Shown: positions 11,401 to 22,568 of the stretch, one piece after another
How positions within the stretch are numbered: position 1 is the first letter of the stretch
How the letters are laid out: each line of letters starts with the position of its first letter
Source: Tomocerus qinae
Lineage: Eukaryota > Arthropoda > Collembola > Entomobryomorpha > Tomoceridae
Direction of reading: 5' to 3'
Assembly: GCA_020055645.1 (NCBI GenBank)
Contig: CM034546.1
Location: 89,094,001-89,158,000 of the forward strand
DNA length: 64,000 bases
Made by a program: the position numbers and the translations under genes
The notes under the pieces: model-generated
What the model saw: only the letters and a program-made list of their open reading frames with translations
What the model was told of the DNA's origin: nothing
The model's database searches: none

Positions 11401-14400
11401 ATGATGATGATAATGATGGCGATATTTCCGTCGCTATCTGCTGCTGCTGTGTCTGAACGATCATTTCCACTGGACGACTATTTTCTTTTGTCTTCGTCGC
11501 CGTTGCCCCCGGGGGAGAGTGAGGGGGACTCGGGGCTGGGTACCGTCGTGGAACTGGACGACGTCGGTAGTGGGAATGGGACGTGGGATATGTCGACGAT
11601 AATGGCAATTCCGTCGCTGAAGAATGACTCGATGGCTGGAGAAGAGACATTGAATCAGACGATGAAGGATTTGCTGGAGAAAGAGTTGGCAGAACATCCG
11701 CTTCGAGACCCGCTCTCTGTAGCCATTCCAATGACGCTTATTTATTCTTTGATATTCTTCAGTGGATTGTTAGGGAACATCAGTACCTGTATCGTGATTG
11801 CTAGAAATAATTATATGCACACTGCTACCAATTACTACCTCTTTAGGTAATTCAGAGAAATATCAAATACAGTTAAAATATATATTCAAAGTTAATGTAA
11901 TTGTTTCTTCTCAACTTGTAAAATTCGTTTTTACAGTTTAGCTATGTCGGATTTACTTCTACTCCTTACTGGACTTCCTCAAGAGATTTATCACATGTGG
12001 GTCAAACATCCTTATGTACTCGGCGAGGCATTTTGTGTCCTCAGAGGTCTCATGGCTGAGGTAAATCATAAATATTTACATCCCTCTTTTCTATTATTTC
12101 TATATACGTACAGAAATTCTACATCCTAAAAGAATTAACTGCCAATTTTCATGTTTTTCATTAATTATTTTTGTCCAGGTGGCCACAAACAGTTCAATCC
12201 TCTGTATTGTCAGCTTCAGGTAAAAATTCCATATGAACTCTTTTATGAACAATAGATTGATAGAACAGAATTGTTTTTAACTAAACTGTGTCGCAATTTT
12301 ACAGTCTGGAAAGATTCGTTGCAATAGTGTACCCTTTGAAAAGGTAAGTCTGCAGCATTGAGACTTTGTGTTGGTAATCTGGGTTAATGTGCAGGGTAAC
12401 CGCGAAATATGTACAACTTTTCAGATATTTTTGAATTCTGAAAAGTTGTACATGTTTCGCGGATACTCTGTATATGGAAAAGGCATCGTTAGCTGAGAAA
12501 GTTCAGTGTAGTATGTATTAACAGTTGTATGTGTTGGTTGCAGTCACAAATTATCTCAGCTTTCACGCGTCATTCGGATAATTTGCATCATTTGGCTAGT
12601 CGCATTTTGTCTTGCTCTACCACAAGCAGCCCAGTTCGGTGTCAAGGATCAGGTAACGACCAATTCTTTTCAGTGTTAATTAATACTGTAATTCTTATGC
12701 CATATTACCGTATTATCTGTAGCTATCGGCATGAACAAGAAATAGTTGAGCGACTGGTAAGAACAGACAAGCAGGCTAGACTAAACAAGCAAATGAAGTT
12801 AATGCAATCCGCGGCGGCGCCACAAAAGCCGCAAAGAAAGAAACACTCTGAACGAATTCACGTCTCTGTTAATTAAACTTAATTAAAGATAAAAGTCCTT
12901 GAGGGTCTCCTTTAGTTTGCTCGACAAACGGGATCTGCTCCATTCTGTACGCACAGACTACATTCATCTGATGGAGTGCTGCATTAATTGCCAGTATTAA
13001 CAAATCACCATGACCTTCGATTTTGCCGAAAGGTCACACAACTCATTTGAACAGATAGAAAACTTGCTATCTCTAATTCTTGCTAAATTATTTCCTTTAC
13101 ATCTACGTGCACACTATCTGTTACTTTCTGTTAGACATTCGACATTCGCCCGTTTTCATTACCTTACATTAATTAGATTTGAATTACTTCATTTCGCTAT
13201 TTGAACAAAGGTAAATAGCCAGCCATTAACCATGTTTGTACTGCTTAATGCTCGGTGGTTGAAACTGCCATATATGTATAACAATTTAGATGGTTCTTAT
13301 TATATCTCAATTATGTACACATTGATAGGCTTACGTGAAATACCATTCAATGAATGTTGCTATTGAAAAAGCAATTAATCCAAGACAGACTAAAGCTACA
13401 CTGTGAACTCTAATCCCTAAAATTGTAATTACTTTAGTGCTTGGGTTTATTACAATACACTAATTGCAATATTTGGCTGTTGTGGTTTCATGCAGTAAAA
13501 GCACATCTGGGAATTCTGTGGAAAAATAGTTTCAAGAAGGTTGAGTAGCCAGTAAAATAATGGTGAAAGTCTTTAGGTGGTAACGACTAGTATAATGGAC
13601 AGTTTAATTAATTGTTTTATGGGGCCTGATGTTCTAAACTGAAAAGAAAATAGAATGAAAAGGCTTTTTATTGACAAGGGAAAGGTTGGCAGCAGAAGGT
13701 AGAATCGGAAATGGATGAAGCAAGATACACGCAATTGTTTGCAGGAGAAAGTAAATAAAGTACTATATTTGCCAATAAATTGAAAATAACTGAGTTTTCT
13801 ACAATTGTTAGGCTTCCGTATTTCCGTTCTACTACTAAAATAAATACACCAACATACAAGGTTCCATAAGGTTGGAATAGAACATAAATATGATCTGGAA
13901 TTAGACTAGGCAGTGTGTCTCTAACAAATAAATGTTTCTCATCACTGAAACAGCAATCTCTCATGCTCTCCTTGATTTCATATCTCTGTTTCCGGTCCAT
14001 TGTACTTATCTTTTTGGGCACGAAGCATTTAATTTTAGTGAGGAGGAGATGAGCGGACGTGAGGATGGGGAGAAAGTACATGAAACGAATCAAGATGAGA
14101 ATATTAATACCCAACAGTAAATTGCAACTTGTCAACAAAGTTTTGAACGCAATTTCGGTGGAGTCGGTTACTTTGTTGATGTTTATGATGCGTGCTACTG
14201 CAATACTTTACTTTTACTACGCTACAGCAGAGCACAAACGAACAAGTGAAAATCTGCACTCAATGTCGTAGACATCCCAAATGAAAACTGTTTCATGGCT
14301 ATTGTTAAACGATAACCACCGAGCTGTGCCAGCATAATAAAATGTGATGGAGTTGGGCTAAGTTTTGTTTTGATGAAGGCACTTTGCAGTAATATCCACC

Positions 14401-17400
14401 GTTTTCTGCTAATAAAACTACACAAACACACTTATTACAAACATACACATATCTCTGAATTTACTAGAAAATTCCAGCAAATAAACACAAGAGCTATTTG
14501 AACTACTGCTCTACATTCTCCTACAATACCAAATTGTTGACGACTCTTATAACTCGCACAATATTATAATAGTTATGTTGGGTTGGAGGACCCTTTTTAT
14601 AACACTCTTTGCAAAACAGTCAGTAAGATTAGTTTTTCAGTAAACAATTACATATTGAAACTCATGAGACTTAATTTTAAAAAATAAGTCATTTTAACTG
14701 TTGAAATGAGTTGCAGTTAATCCGTAAATGTTGTCAGTCACCTACATTACATACTTGAATTAAAAATCATTGTGTTGTTATTCTCACATTCCAGGCTACA
14801 TAAATATTACTATACAGTTATACGGAGAGGAGAAACGAGAAGCAAGCATATTATAGTACAGTCATTTCTTTCAAATAGTCGAATGTACTCTCATTCTGTT
14901 CTGTTCACCCGAGTGAGAACATTTTTGTGAAACATGAGACGCTATTGCTCATTTAAAAAAATTCTCGCTCTTCTAAAGCAGAGAAGGCGGGATGCTGTTT
15001 TATAAAAATATCAAAAAGGAATACAATGACAATTAATCGTTATCACTGACATAGAATGTAAGCAAATGAGACAGTTTAAAAGAATGAAAAGAGAAAAGTT
15101 CGTATTACAAATTTGTATGACACATATTCATATGTATTGAATAGGTACGACGCATCAGTGGACGTGCCCATTTCCCAACTTTTTCTCTCTGTAGAAATAG
15201 TAGTAAACAAGAAATATGATACTAATATAATGATTACATGGAATGGATCGACTCCTACGAGGGAATCACTCCTAAAAGACTTTACTCCTAAAGGACTCCT
15301 ACTGCCAGCTAATACTATGTGCAATGCAGCTTCTTCATACTATTCAGCTTAAGATTCCTTTACAATTATAACTAGTATATTAAAGATATTGAAAATTAAA
15401 CTGATTTGTAAACTAATCGAAGAGTTACAAGTAGATGTTTAAAAGGAAACTCTACAATGATTAAAAATAATCAGTTAATATCTTGCATTGGAGAGAGAAG
15501 TACATTTTAGGAGTTGTTTAGGAGTAAAGTCTTTAAGCAGTAATTCCCTCGTAGGAGTCGGTTCTGCACAGCTAATAGAATATTAAAAAGTTTGTGTTTA
15601 CGTTTAGCTTATTCTGGTTACATGACATCTTACATGGACAGTATATAATTCAACTATAGGAAGATGTACTGGGCTATAGTCTACATTAGTTTATCGCAAA
15701 AAACTTTTCGATAAAAAGGAAGACAAGGAAACCAGTATAAGATTATTCTGTTGATGTGAACGGCGAAAAGGAGGCTAAACGCGTACTGCAGTTGTAACGA
15801 AGTTAATGTGAAGTCTACCTAACTTTACTTAACCTTTGGAATTTAGTTAATACTTTAACACGTGTTTGCTAATGAACAAATCCCTAAGAGCTTTGGATGA
15901 ATAAATTATAATTATGTGTAGATAGTAAGTAAAGTAAGCGTAGATTCATTATTGGTAGAAAATGTGGATGTGGGGATCCAATAGGAAAAAGTGTTATTGT
16001 ATGTGTATATTATGTAATGCGGGTTTTGTATATTTGCAGAGGAGCAAGTACAATGAGGAGTGGGTGCTGATCAAAGGAGCTTGGTGCACGCTGGTGAGAG
16101 AGATATTCCCCTACGCGTTTCAGATCTCCATTTGTGTTTTCTTTGTAATTCCCATGACCATTATCACGGCCCTGTACGTCATGATTGGTCTCAAACTGAG
16201 AAGATCTCGCGGTGGACCCAACCGAAACAGTCAGGAGCTCACTGTGGAGCCAAGAAACACTGCTAACCGACATTCCCAAAGTCACGTCATTCGAATGCTA
16301 GGTGCAACTTTAATTCACTCATTCTAATTATACAGACCAACATTCGCCTTCAAAGGCTGCTTCTCAGCCAACGTTCTATTGCTTCAAATATTTGTTTCAC
16401 AATGAATCCCTGATTGCTATTAGTAGAGTTTTGACAAAACGATTTGGTTTTAGCATTATACTCGGACAGGTGTAGCGATAATTTACCTTAGCTTTTGTGC
16501 GTGTTCGACAGTTCCTTTTGTGAAGGTGAAGAAGCTCCCTCAGGAAATGAAGACAATGAAGAATTTCTTATCGGATAGAGTCTTTTATGCGAAAGTTCCA
16601 TTTAGCAAATTGAAGGAAACTCGTTTGTAAGGAGATAAAATTGAATACACGCAAGTCTGCAAAGTCATAGAAAGAGATTGCTTGTCAAAATAAAGTATCA
16701 GCATCCTCTCAGTGAATCTACCTTAAATACCCAATAAACCTCCTGAAAATATCGTCTTGTTTACTAAAATAGCGTATTCACTCATCTTTGTGGTACTACT
16801 TATGTTATAAAAATTGTATTACTAAGTGTGTATGTGCTGCGTGTACCCTTATAAATGTCATAAGGACATACGGATATCGTATAGTTAGACAACTACTTTG
16901 GAAAAACACCTGTACAATTAATTACTAACCATGTATGCCCTACTATGAAGATAGGAAATGATAAATTATATGAATGACTGAACACTTTAATGTGAATGGG
17001 CAGAACAAAAACGTTCTTTTGTGAAGGACAATTCCATTTTCAGTTGGTTATCAGGTACCAAAGTTCAGTTCCTTGATTAGATTCTAATAATTACCTTAGT
17101 TTAAGTTGAGGGGTTCAATTTCAAAGTTTGATGAAGTTAAGAGCTGTAGGTGCTATTATTGTAAAGAGAAAATGTGCCTACTGCCTAAGTATGCTATGGG
17201 AATCAACGAAAAGGGGAATGGAATGAAAGTTGGCAGAAATAGATTGGGGAAGATAATTTAGAGTTCTATGCAAATAGAGGAGAAGGTGGTTAGGTTGGTA
17301 GCCCTGCAGGTCGTAAGATGTCAATGATAATGGTGATGACTATGATGTTGATGACACTTTGAGTGTTTTTCCTCTGTCCAATTGCGTCTTCCCCTCCTCA

Positions 17401-20400
17401 TTAGAATGAGATATGACTGAGTCACGATCAGCTGAAATCCATGAAATGGCAAAGTGCAGATATAAAATCGTTCAAACTCGCATTAAAAACGACAACAGAA
17501 AACACGACACTCTCTCCCACGCCCACTAAGACTGACTCCGATACAACTGTCTGTGGTGGGTGATGCTCATCTACTTAATATCATTTTCAATTGCTCTTCT
17601 AGGCGAAAAGTCATTTATTCAAGCAATACCTCCTCGATTCTTATGATGCGGTGTTGGATGACGAAGAGAAAAGTCTCACTGCACTGACTGTGACTCAGAT
17701 TACTCGAACCGTACTAGTATATGTCTACCCCCTATCCCAAATATTTCAGTTAAGGGAACATGCAAAAATTGTTCCTCAGATTTTTCTTCTCACTCAATTT
17801 CAAAATTTTAGGTATTAAGTAACATTAAAAGGCCGAAGTTGTAAAGTTAACTACTTTTTGAAATTGAAATTAGTATTGTCGTTTGAAAGATTTTCATTTG
17901 CGTTAATAACCGATCAATGTAAATCTCAATTTGAATATTGATGTATCCATTGCGTTTCTAAATTCCCCTTAATTTCCAAACATCCAAATTTATTTTTTCC
18001 GTTGTTCATTGTTATCATGATGCGTTAATGACCCTTAAGTGAGTCGGTTGAATTTTAAGGTGTACCGTGTAACTAGTTGCAATGCAAAATAAATGGCAGC
18101 AAATAGAATGCGTAGTGAGAGTTTGAATAGGAATATAAGGAAAGAGAAATGTTCCCCATGACTCGATGTGATGTGAGTTGGCTTGGATCTTGGTGCCAAG
18201 GAACTAGGAATGAGAGATATATTATGGGGATATACGGCAGATACTTGCTTCGTTAGTGTGACTATCATTACAGTTCTATGCATATAGCAGTCGAGGAAAT
18301 ACGAAAATAGGAAAGCATAAATTTTCCAAATCAAAACATTCTTCTGTGGATTTGACAGGATAAATATTTGTCGAGGTCACATCCTGTCGTCTTCTATACT
18401 CCGTACTCCTTGTTCTGAAACTATTTAATACTTGACTAAATGTTTAGGCAAGACTGCATACGCTATTTCTTTGGCTCAAATCTGGCATTTACTTTCTTAA
18501 TTTCGATTTTCATTGCACTTTAATAACTAACCTCGCATTTGACAGGACGGTGACATTTAATTGTATTTACGTTCTGCTAAATTCTTCATACACTCACTAA
18601 CAAATCTCTCTGCACGAGATATGATATGAGATCCTATAATATATAGTCTACGCCTAATACTAATACTACCAACAACCACCGCTTTAGGCCTTAAGAATTA
18701 ATACTAATAAGCTGCTTATAATTGGTTATCCGAATCAATTTTATTGAAAATATCTGTTTGATCAATTAACAGAATTATTATGCAAAAATATAGAGTCAAC
18801 AAGTATTTGTACATGGGCGAACAAACGGAAAAGAAACCAGCATTATCAATTTAGGAAAAAACTTAATTTAAAATTAAACATACACAACCATTTAAGATAC
18901 CCATTTAGTAGTAGGTAGTCAATTTATGCTACTAGACAATATTATTATTATTATAAAGGCTATTATACAAGAAAAAGTGAAGAGAAGTGTGAGGGAATAA
19001 ACTATTTCAGTAAGCTAATAATGTAGTTTTGCATAGGTGTCCTAAAAGAGCGACTCCTTTATTCTAATTCATATTTTGAGAGAAATCATAAGAAACAAAC
19101 TTGTGCATGCATTCATTCAGAATGCACTCCGGGCGAGGATGCTTTTAAAATTCAAAAGTTATTTAATCCTAAATTAATAAACAGATACTCGCTGCCAATT
19201 TTTTGCCATTTAATTTTTATCTTATTAAATGAATCCGTCATTTAGGATGGATTCTGGCAATCTGATATCTCTCTTCTTGCATTCTTTAGTAGTAGGTAGA
19301 GTCAGAGGTAGGCAGAAAACGCAGAAAATGAACATGAGTGACATGGTAAGTGTAGGCAGAGATCAATTTACGACATTGATTACAATGCAGCAGGACTTCT
19401 ACTTTCTTATAGCATTTATTTCTTCGACCTGATAGATATTAACTTTTTGAGGTTTTTCTTGTTTATAAATACGGGAAATAATCCATGGATATGTTTGAAA
19501 ATAATGATGAAGGATTCCAGGGATGGACATGATTTGGGAAATATTTAAGAATGATAAATGATTTTGTATTGGAGTAATGTTGCCGGGTTGGAAAATAGTT
19601 TTCAGTTATTTTTTTCTTTGAGGTAATGTTGCAGGGGTGGTAAACAGTTTTGATTTCAATACTTGTTTTGTTTTATTTCAGTCGCTGTGGTCGTCGCTTT
19701 CTTCATTTGCTGGGCACCATTTCATGTATGACATTGCTGCTCTATTCTTACCAATATTATTAATATTAATGTTACCGTATTACTTTATCGAAATAGTTCG
19801 TCATACCATGAGAAATAAATTGCCAACTGTGGTGTATATGAGTAGTTTTTGCAATTAACCAACTACATAAATAATTAATTATTTTAATTACTACATGGTA
19901 ATATGACTTTGGCTCACTCACAGTTACAGAGGCTGATGGCGATTTACGGCCAAGAAGGTTCTCCTTCCAGTTTGTTTGTCATCATTTACCAAGGAGTGAC
20001 CCACGTTTCTGGAATCTTATACTTCGTTTCCACCTGTATCAATCCCATTCTCTATCACATCATGTCCAATAAGTTCAGACAAGCTTTTAAGGTGAGGGAC
20101 AATGACAATCATATTACCCATAACTAATAAATGAACGTCAAACCTTAACAGAAGTGCGCCCGAGTAATTAAAGGCGACAGTATGCACACATATTATTTGG
20201 TAAAAGAATAATTAATGAGAAATTGACCATCGACATCAACAGAGAGTAAAAGTAGATTTTTATTGACTATCAAAATAAAAAGAAATTCAAAGTTTATTGA
20301 TATTAACTATCAAAATCGAGAAAAGTTAAAAGTAGATTGTTATTGATCATCAAAATCCAAATATCAACAAAATTTTAGAAATTCAAAGTGGTTTAATCAT

Positions 20401-21057
20401 GATTACAAATAAGAAAAGAAATTTATTGAGGAAATTGATATTAGCTATTGATTATCAAATGGACAAAAATTCTAGTATTTCTAATTTCTGCCCAATTGAT
20501 AGTCAATATATACAAATCGCATTTATTGTCATTTTGATAGTCAATATTAATCCCTTTAGGACCACTGTTCATTTTGATTGTACAACACGGTCCTCATTAT
20601 TCGGGCGAGCTTCTGTTACGCCTTGCCGTTCGTTTTGTCTTCCGGGGATATTTCTTTTGAATTGTAATATATAATTGTACTGCAGGACACAATGGGCCAA
20701 TTGTGCGGTCGTCCGAGTTCGCGACTACAGAACAGGACATACTCGGCAGTGTCACACTCTCACAGATCCAGTCGGATGCACCACGGAGGGAGTCGTCGGG
20801 AGTTAGAATGTTGCGTGAATTGTCGCCACACACCGACCATGTGCTCCTGTCGGGGCAACTCGCACAAATATCTACGGACCTATCATCTGGAACAGAATTG
20901 CAGTGAGACCACATCTTTGTCCATGCTGAACTCTTCCAGTCCGAATGACAAAGATGGAATCATACCACTTGCAGCTCTGGACAAAAGGTCTGTCAAAAAC
21001 CTGCCCGTTTTCTCCAGACTTGCCCCCCTCCCCGATAACGACGAGTGCACCTATTAA
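11401..21057 (+). CDS. Pyrokinin/CAPA (neuromedin-U) type neuropeptide G-protein-coupled receptor
   Basis: Nine exons join with consistent phases into 534 residues: 11401-11846, 11937-12060, 12179-12219, 12305-12343, 12544-12652, 16040-16301, 19682-19725, 19924-20091 and 20686-21057. The start is the first ATG of an ATG cluster; the frame upstream opens only at a GTG. The extracellular N-terminus has three N-glycosylation sequons (NGT, NDS, NQT). TM1 has the GN motif. TM2 carries NYYLFSLAMSDLLLLLTGLP followed by QE, a signature of the pyrokinin/CAPA/neuromedin-U receptor group. TM3 ends in ERF in place of the usual E/DRY. TM6 reads VAVVVAFFICWAPFH, followed by LQRL, and TM7 has NPILY. These receptors sit in the plasma membrane and bind C-terminally amidated peptides, usually coupling to calcium through Gq. 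Pyrokinin and CAPA receptor subtypes cannot be separated here. Introns 5 and 6 are each over 3 kb. Confidence 0.93.
12392..12470. repeat. Short inverted repeat (hairpin) in receptor intron 4
   Basis: Two 34-bp arms, 12392-12425 and 12437-12470, are near-perfect reverse complements with about three mismatches and an 11-base spacer. The arms share CGCGAAA and TGTACAACTTTTCAGA. It looks like a tiny foldback or MITE remnant; no target duplication was identified. Confidence 0.8.
15249..15560. repeat. Foldback/MITE-like inverted repeat in receptor intron 5
   Basis: Arms at 15249-15301 and 15508-15560 (53 bp each) are reverse complements with a few mismatches, sharing CGACTCCTACGAGGGAAT and AAGACTTTACTCCTAAA. 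The roughly 206-bp middle has no coding potential. The structure fits a small non-autonomous foldback element inserted in the intron. Confidence 0.8.
20130..20640. repeat. Repeat element filling receptor intron 8, related to the element at 53-54.5 kb
   Basis: Most of the 594-bp intron 8 consists of diverged repeats built around short near-palindromes such as TTGACTATCAA, TTGATCATCAA and TTGATAGTCAA, interspersed with AAAGTAGATT and GAAATTCAAAGT blocks. It ends with GGGCGAGCTTCTGTTACGCC, closely matching GGCGAGCTTCTGTTACAGC at the end of the element near 54,505. I infer two copies of one non-autonomous family. Confidence 0.65.
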
Positions 21058-22117
21058 TCCATAGTTTTGCATAGCCAAGTTTTTGACGATGTAGAAGATA
21101 CTCCTATCAATCTACTTACGATAATCCTCGAAATATCATTGCTGGATTGATTACCTGACTCTATACCCATTAATTTTACAGCTGATGTTACCAATTAGTT
21201 ATTTGCTGAAGTGAATATGTATATACTAATTAGTAAATAATAACTTAGAATTAGCACAGTAGCAATAATGATAAATAGTACTGCCTGTTTTAACGTAAGA
21301 TGCATTGCTCTCTTGTGAAATAATGTAATATTGCATTCCTTAAGAAATGTGGTAGTCTACGTAGATATTATAATGATCTACATGCTTGTAATTAATAGTA
21401 ATACCATGTATTGTGATGTTTGGTGTACATTTGGAGACAGTAAACAGTATTAGTAGTGTGTAGTTTATTAACTGCTACTATAATGAGAGTTAGCTAGTAT
21501 AATGTATGTAAATAGTCGTAACAATCTTAATATAGATACTAAAGTACTGTCTAAGGTACTAATTGGCCGTCTGGCTGCCATAATTGCCATTGCCACTCAC
21601 TCCCGCTTTGCTCTCGGCCTTGTCTTGCCTCACTTAACTGAATTGCCACTCTCAGAAATCGTCCTCAGAATTCAATCCGTAACGCAACTGCTACTAATAT
21701 ATACAGACTATTAACTGTAGAGGAAAGAGACTTTTTTGCACTTATACTTAATTCACCACTACTAATGGAATTTTTATATCCATAATATTACCATAATGAA
21801 GTGTGTGAATGTGAATGCTCTTGAGCCAAAAAAGTCATTGACTGCGTTTTTAGATTTTAAACCTCATGATCCTATGAATAGAGATTTTGCATGAAAAACT
21901 AGTAGAGATTCTTTCCAGGGAATCTTGAAGCTATTTTTAGTAGACAGAAAAGAGTCATGACAGGGAAAGTAAATAGCGTTGTGGTTATTATTGCGGTCAA
22001 TGATTTTAGGGAAGAGCTTAAATTGGGATTTTGTAGTAAATTGCTGCTAAGGCTAAGTGTTACGGTATTTAGGTAGAAAGGTAATAATGACGTGAACTAA
22101 TGTTCTCTTTTATGAAG

Positions 22118-22568
22118 CCAGGGACCACTATGTCAAGAAAGGAAGTCTGAGGAAAGTTCCGCTTTGAGAGCATTCCTCACCCGAAAGAGTAGCCCTTCGT
22201 TGGCGCAAGGTCAAAGTGGAGGTCAAAGTCAAGGGAAGAGTGGCGGGAGTGGTGGCACGGGCGTGTCCGGTTGTGCTCTCATGAAACTCCGTCGGGCCCG
22301 ACCGCCGAGTGATCCCCTAGTCACAGCCTACGCTGTGGTCGACGCTCGAGGGAAGAGCAAGACTACGACCAGTCCCCCCAGGGGAAGACCCCTTCACAAA
22401 ACCACCTGCAGGGCCACCAGCTACACCTCCGTTGACAGCGGCAAGTCCAACAACACCATCAGCAACAGCAGCCTCCAGGATATGGACGACAGCGAGTTCA
22501 CTGGAGAAGAACTGGCCAATTATCTCGCTGAACTTAAAACCACTGGCTATGCCAATTCTAAGAAGTAA
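22118..22568 (+). CDS. Probable alternative C-terminal exon of the upstream neuropeptide receptor
   Basis: A serine-rich frame of about 150 codons, clearly richer in G and C than its surroundings, runs to a stop at 22,568. It begins behind a pyrimidine tract and an AG at 22,116-22,117; another AG ends at 22,121. A GT donor inside receptor exon 9 (after 20,987, phase 2) matches the first acceptor exactly and would give a 661-residue isoform with a longer cytoplasmic tail. Joining receptor exon 8 (phase 0) to the second acceptor also keeps the frame. The tail has RK and SS/GG-rich stretches and ends with an acidic helix-like block (DDSEFTGEELANYLAEL). I know no domain for it. It could instead be the end of a separate gene, but I see no start or upstream exons for one. 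Confidence 0.55.

Noticed and set aside
13668..14138. 156-codon minus-strand frame inside receptor intron 5
   Set aside because: No domain recognised, AT-driven hydrophobic composition and no splice support.
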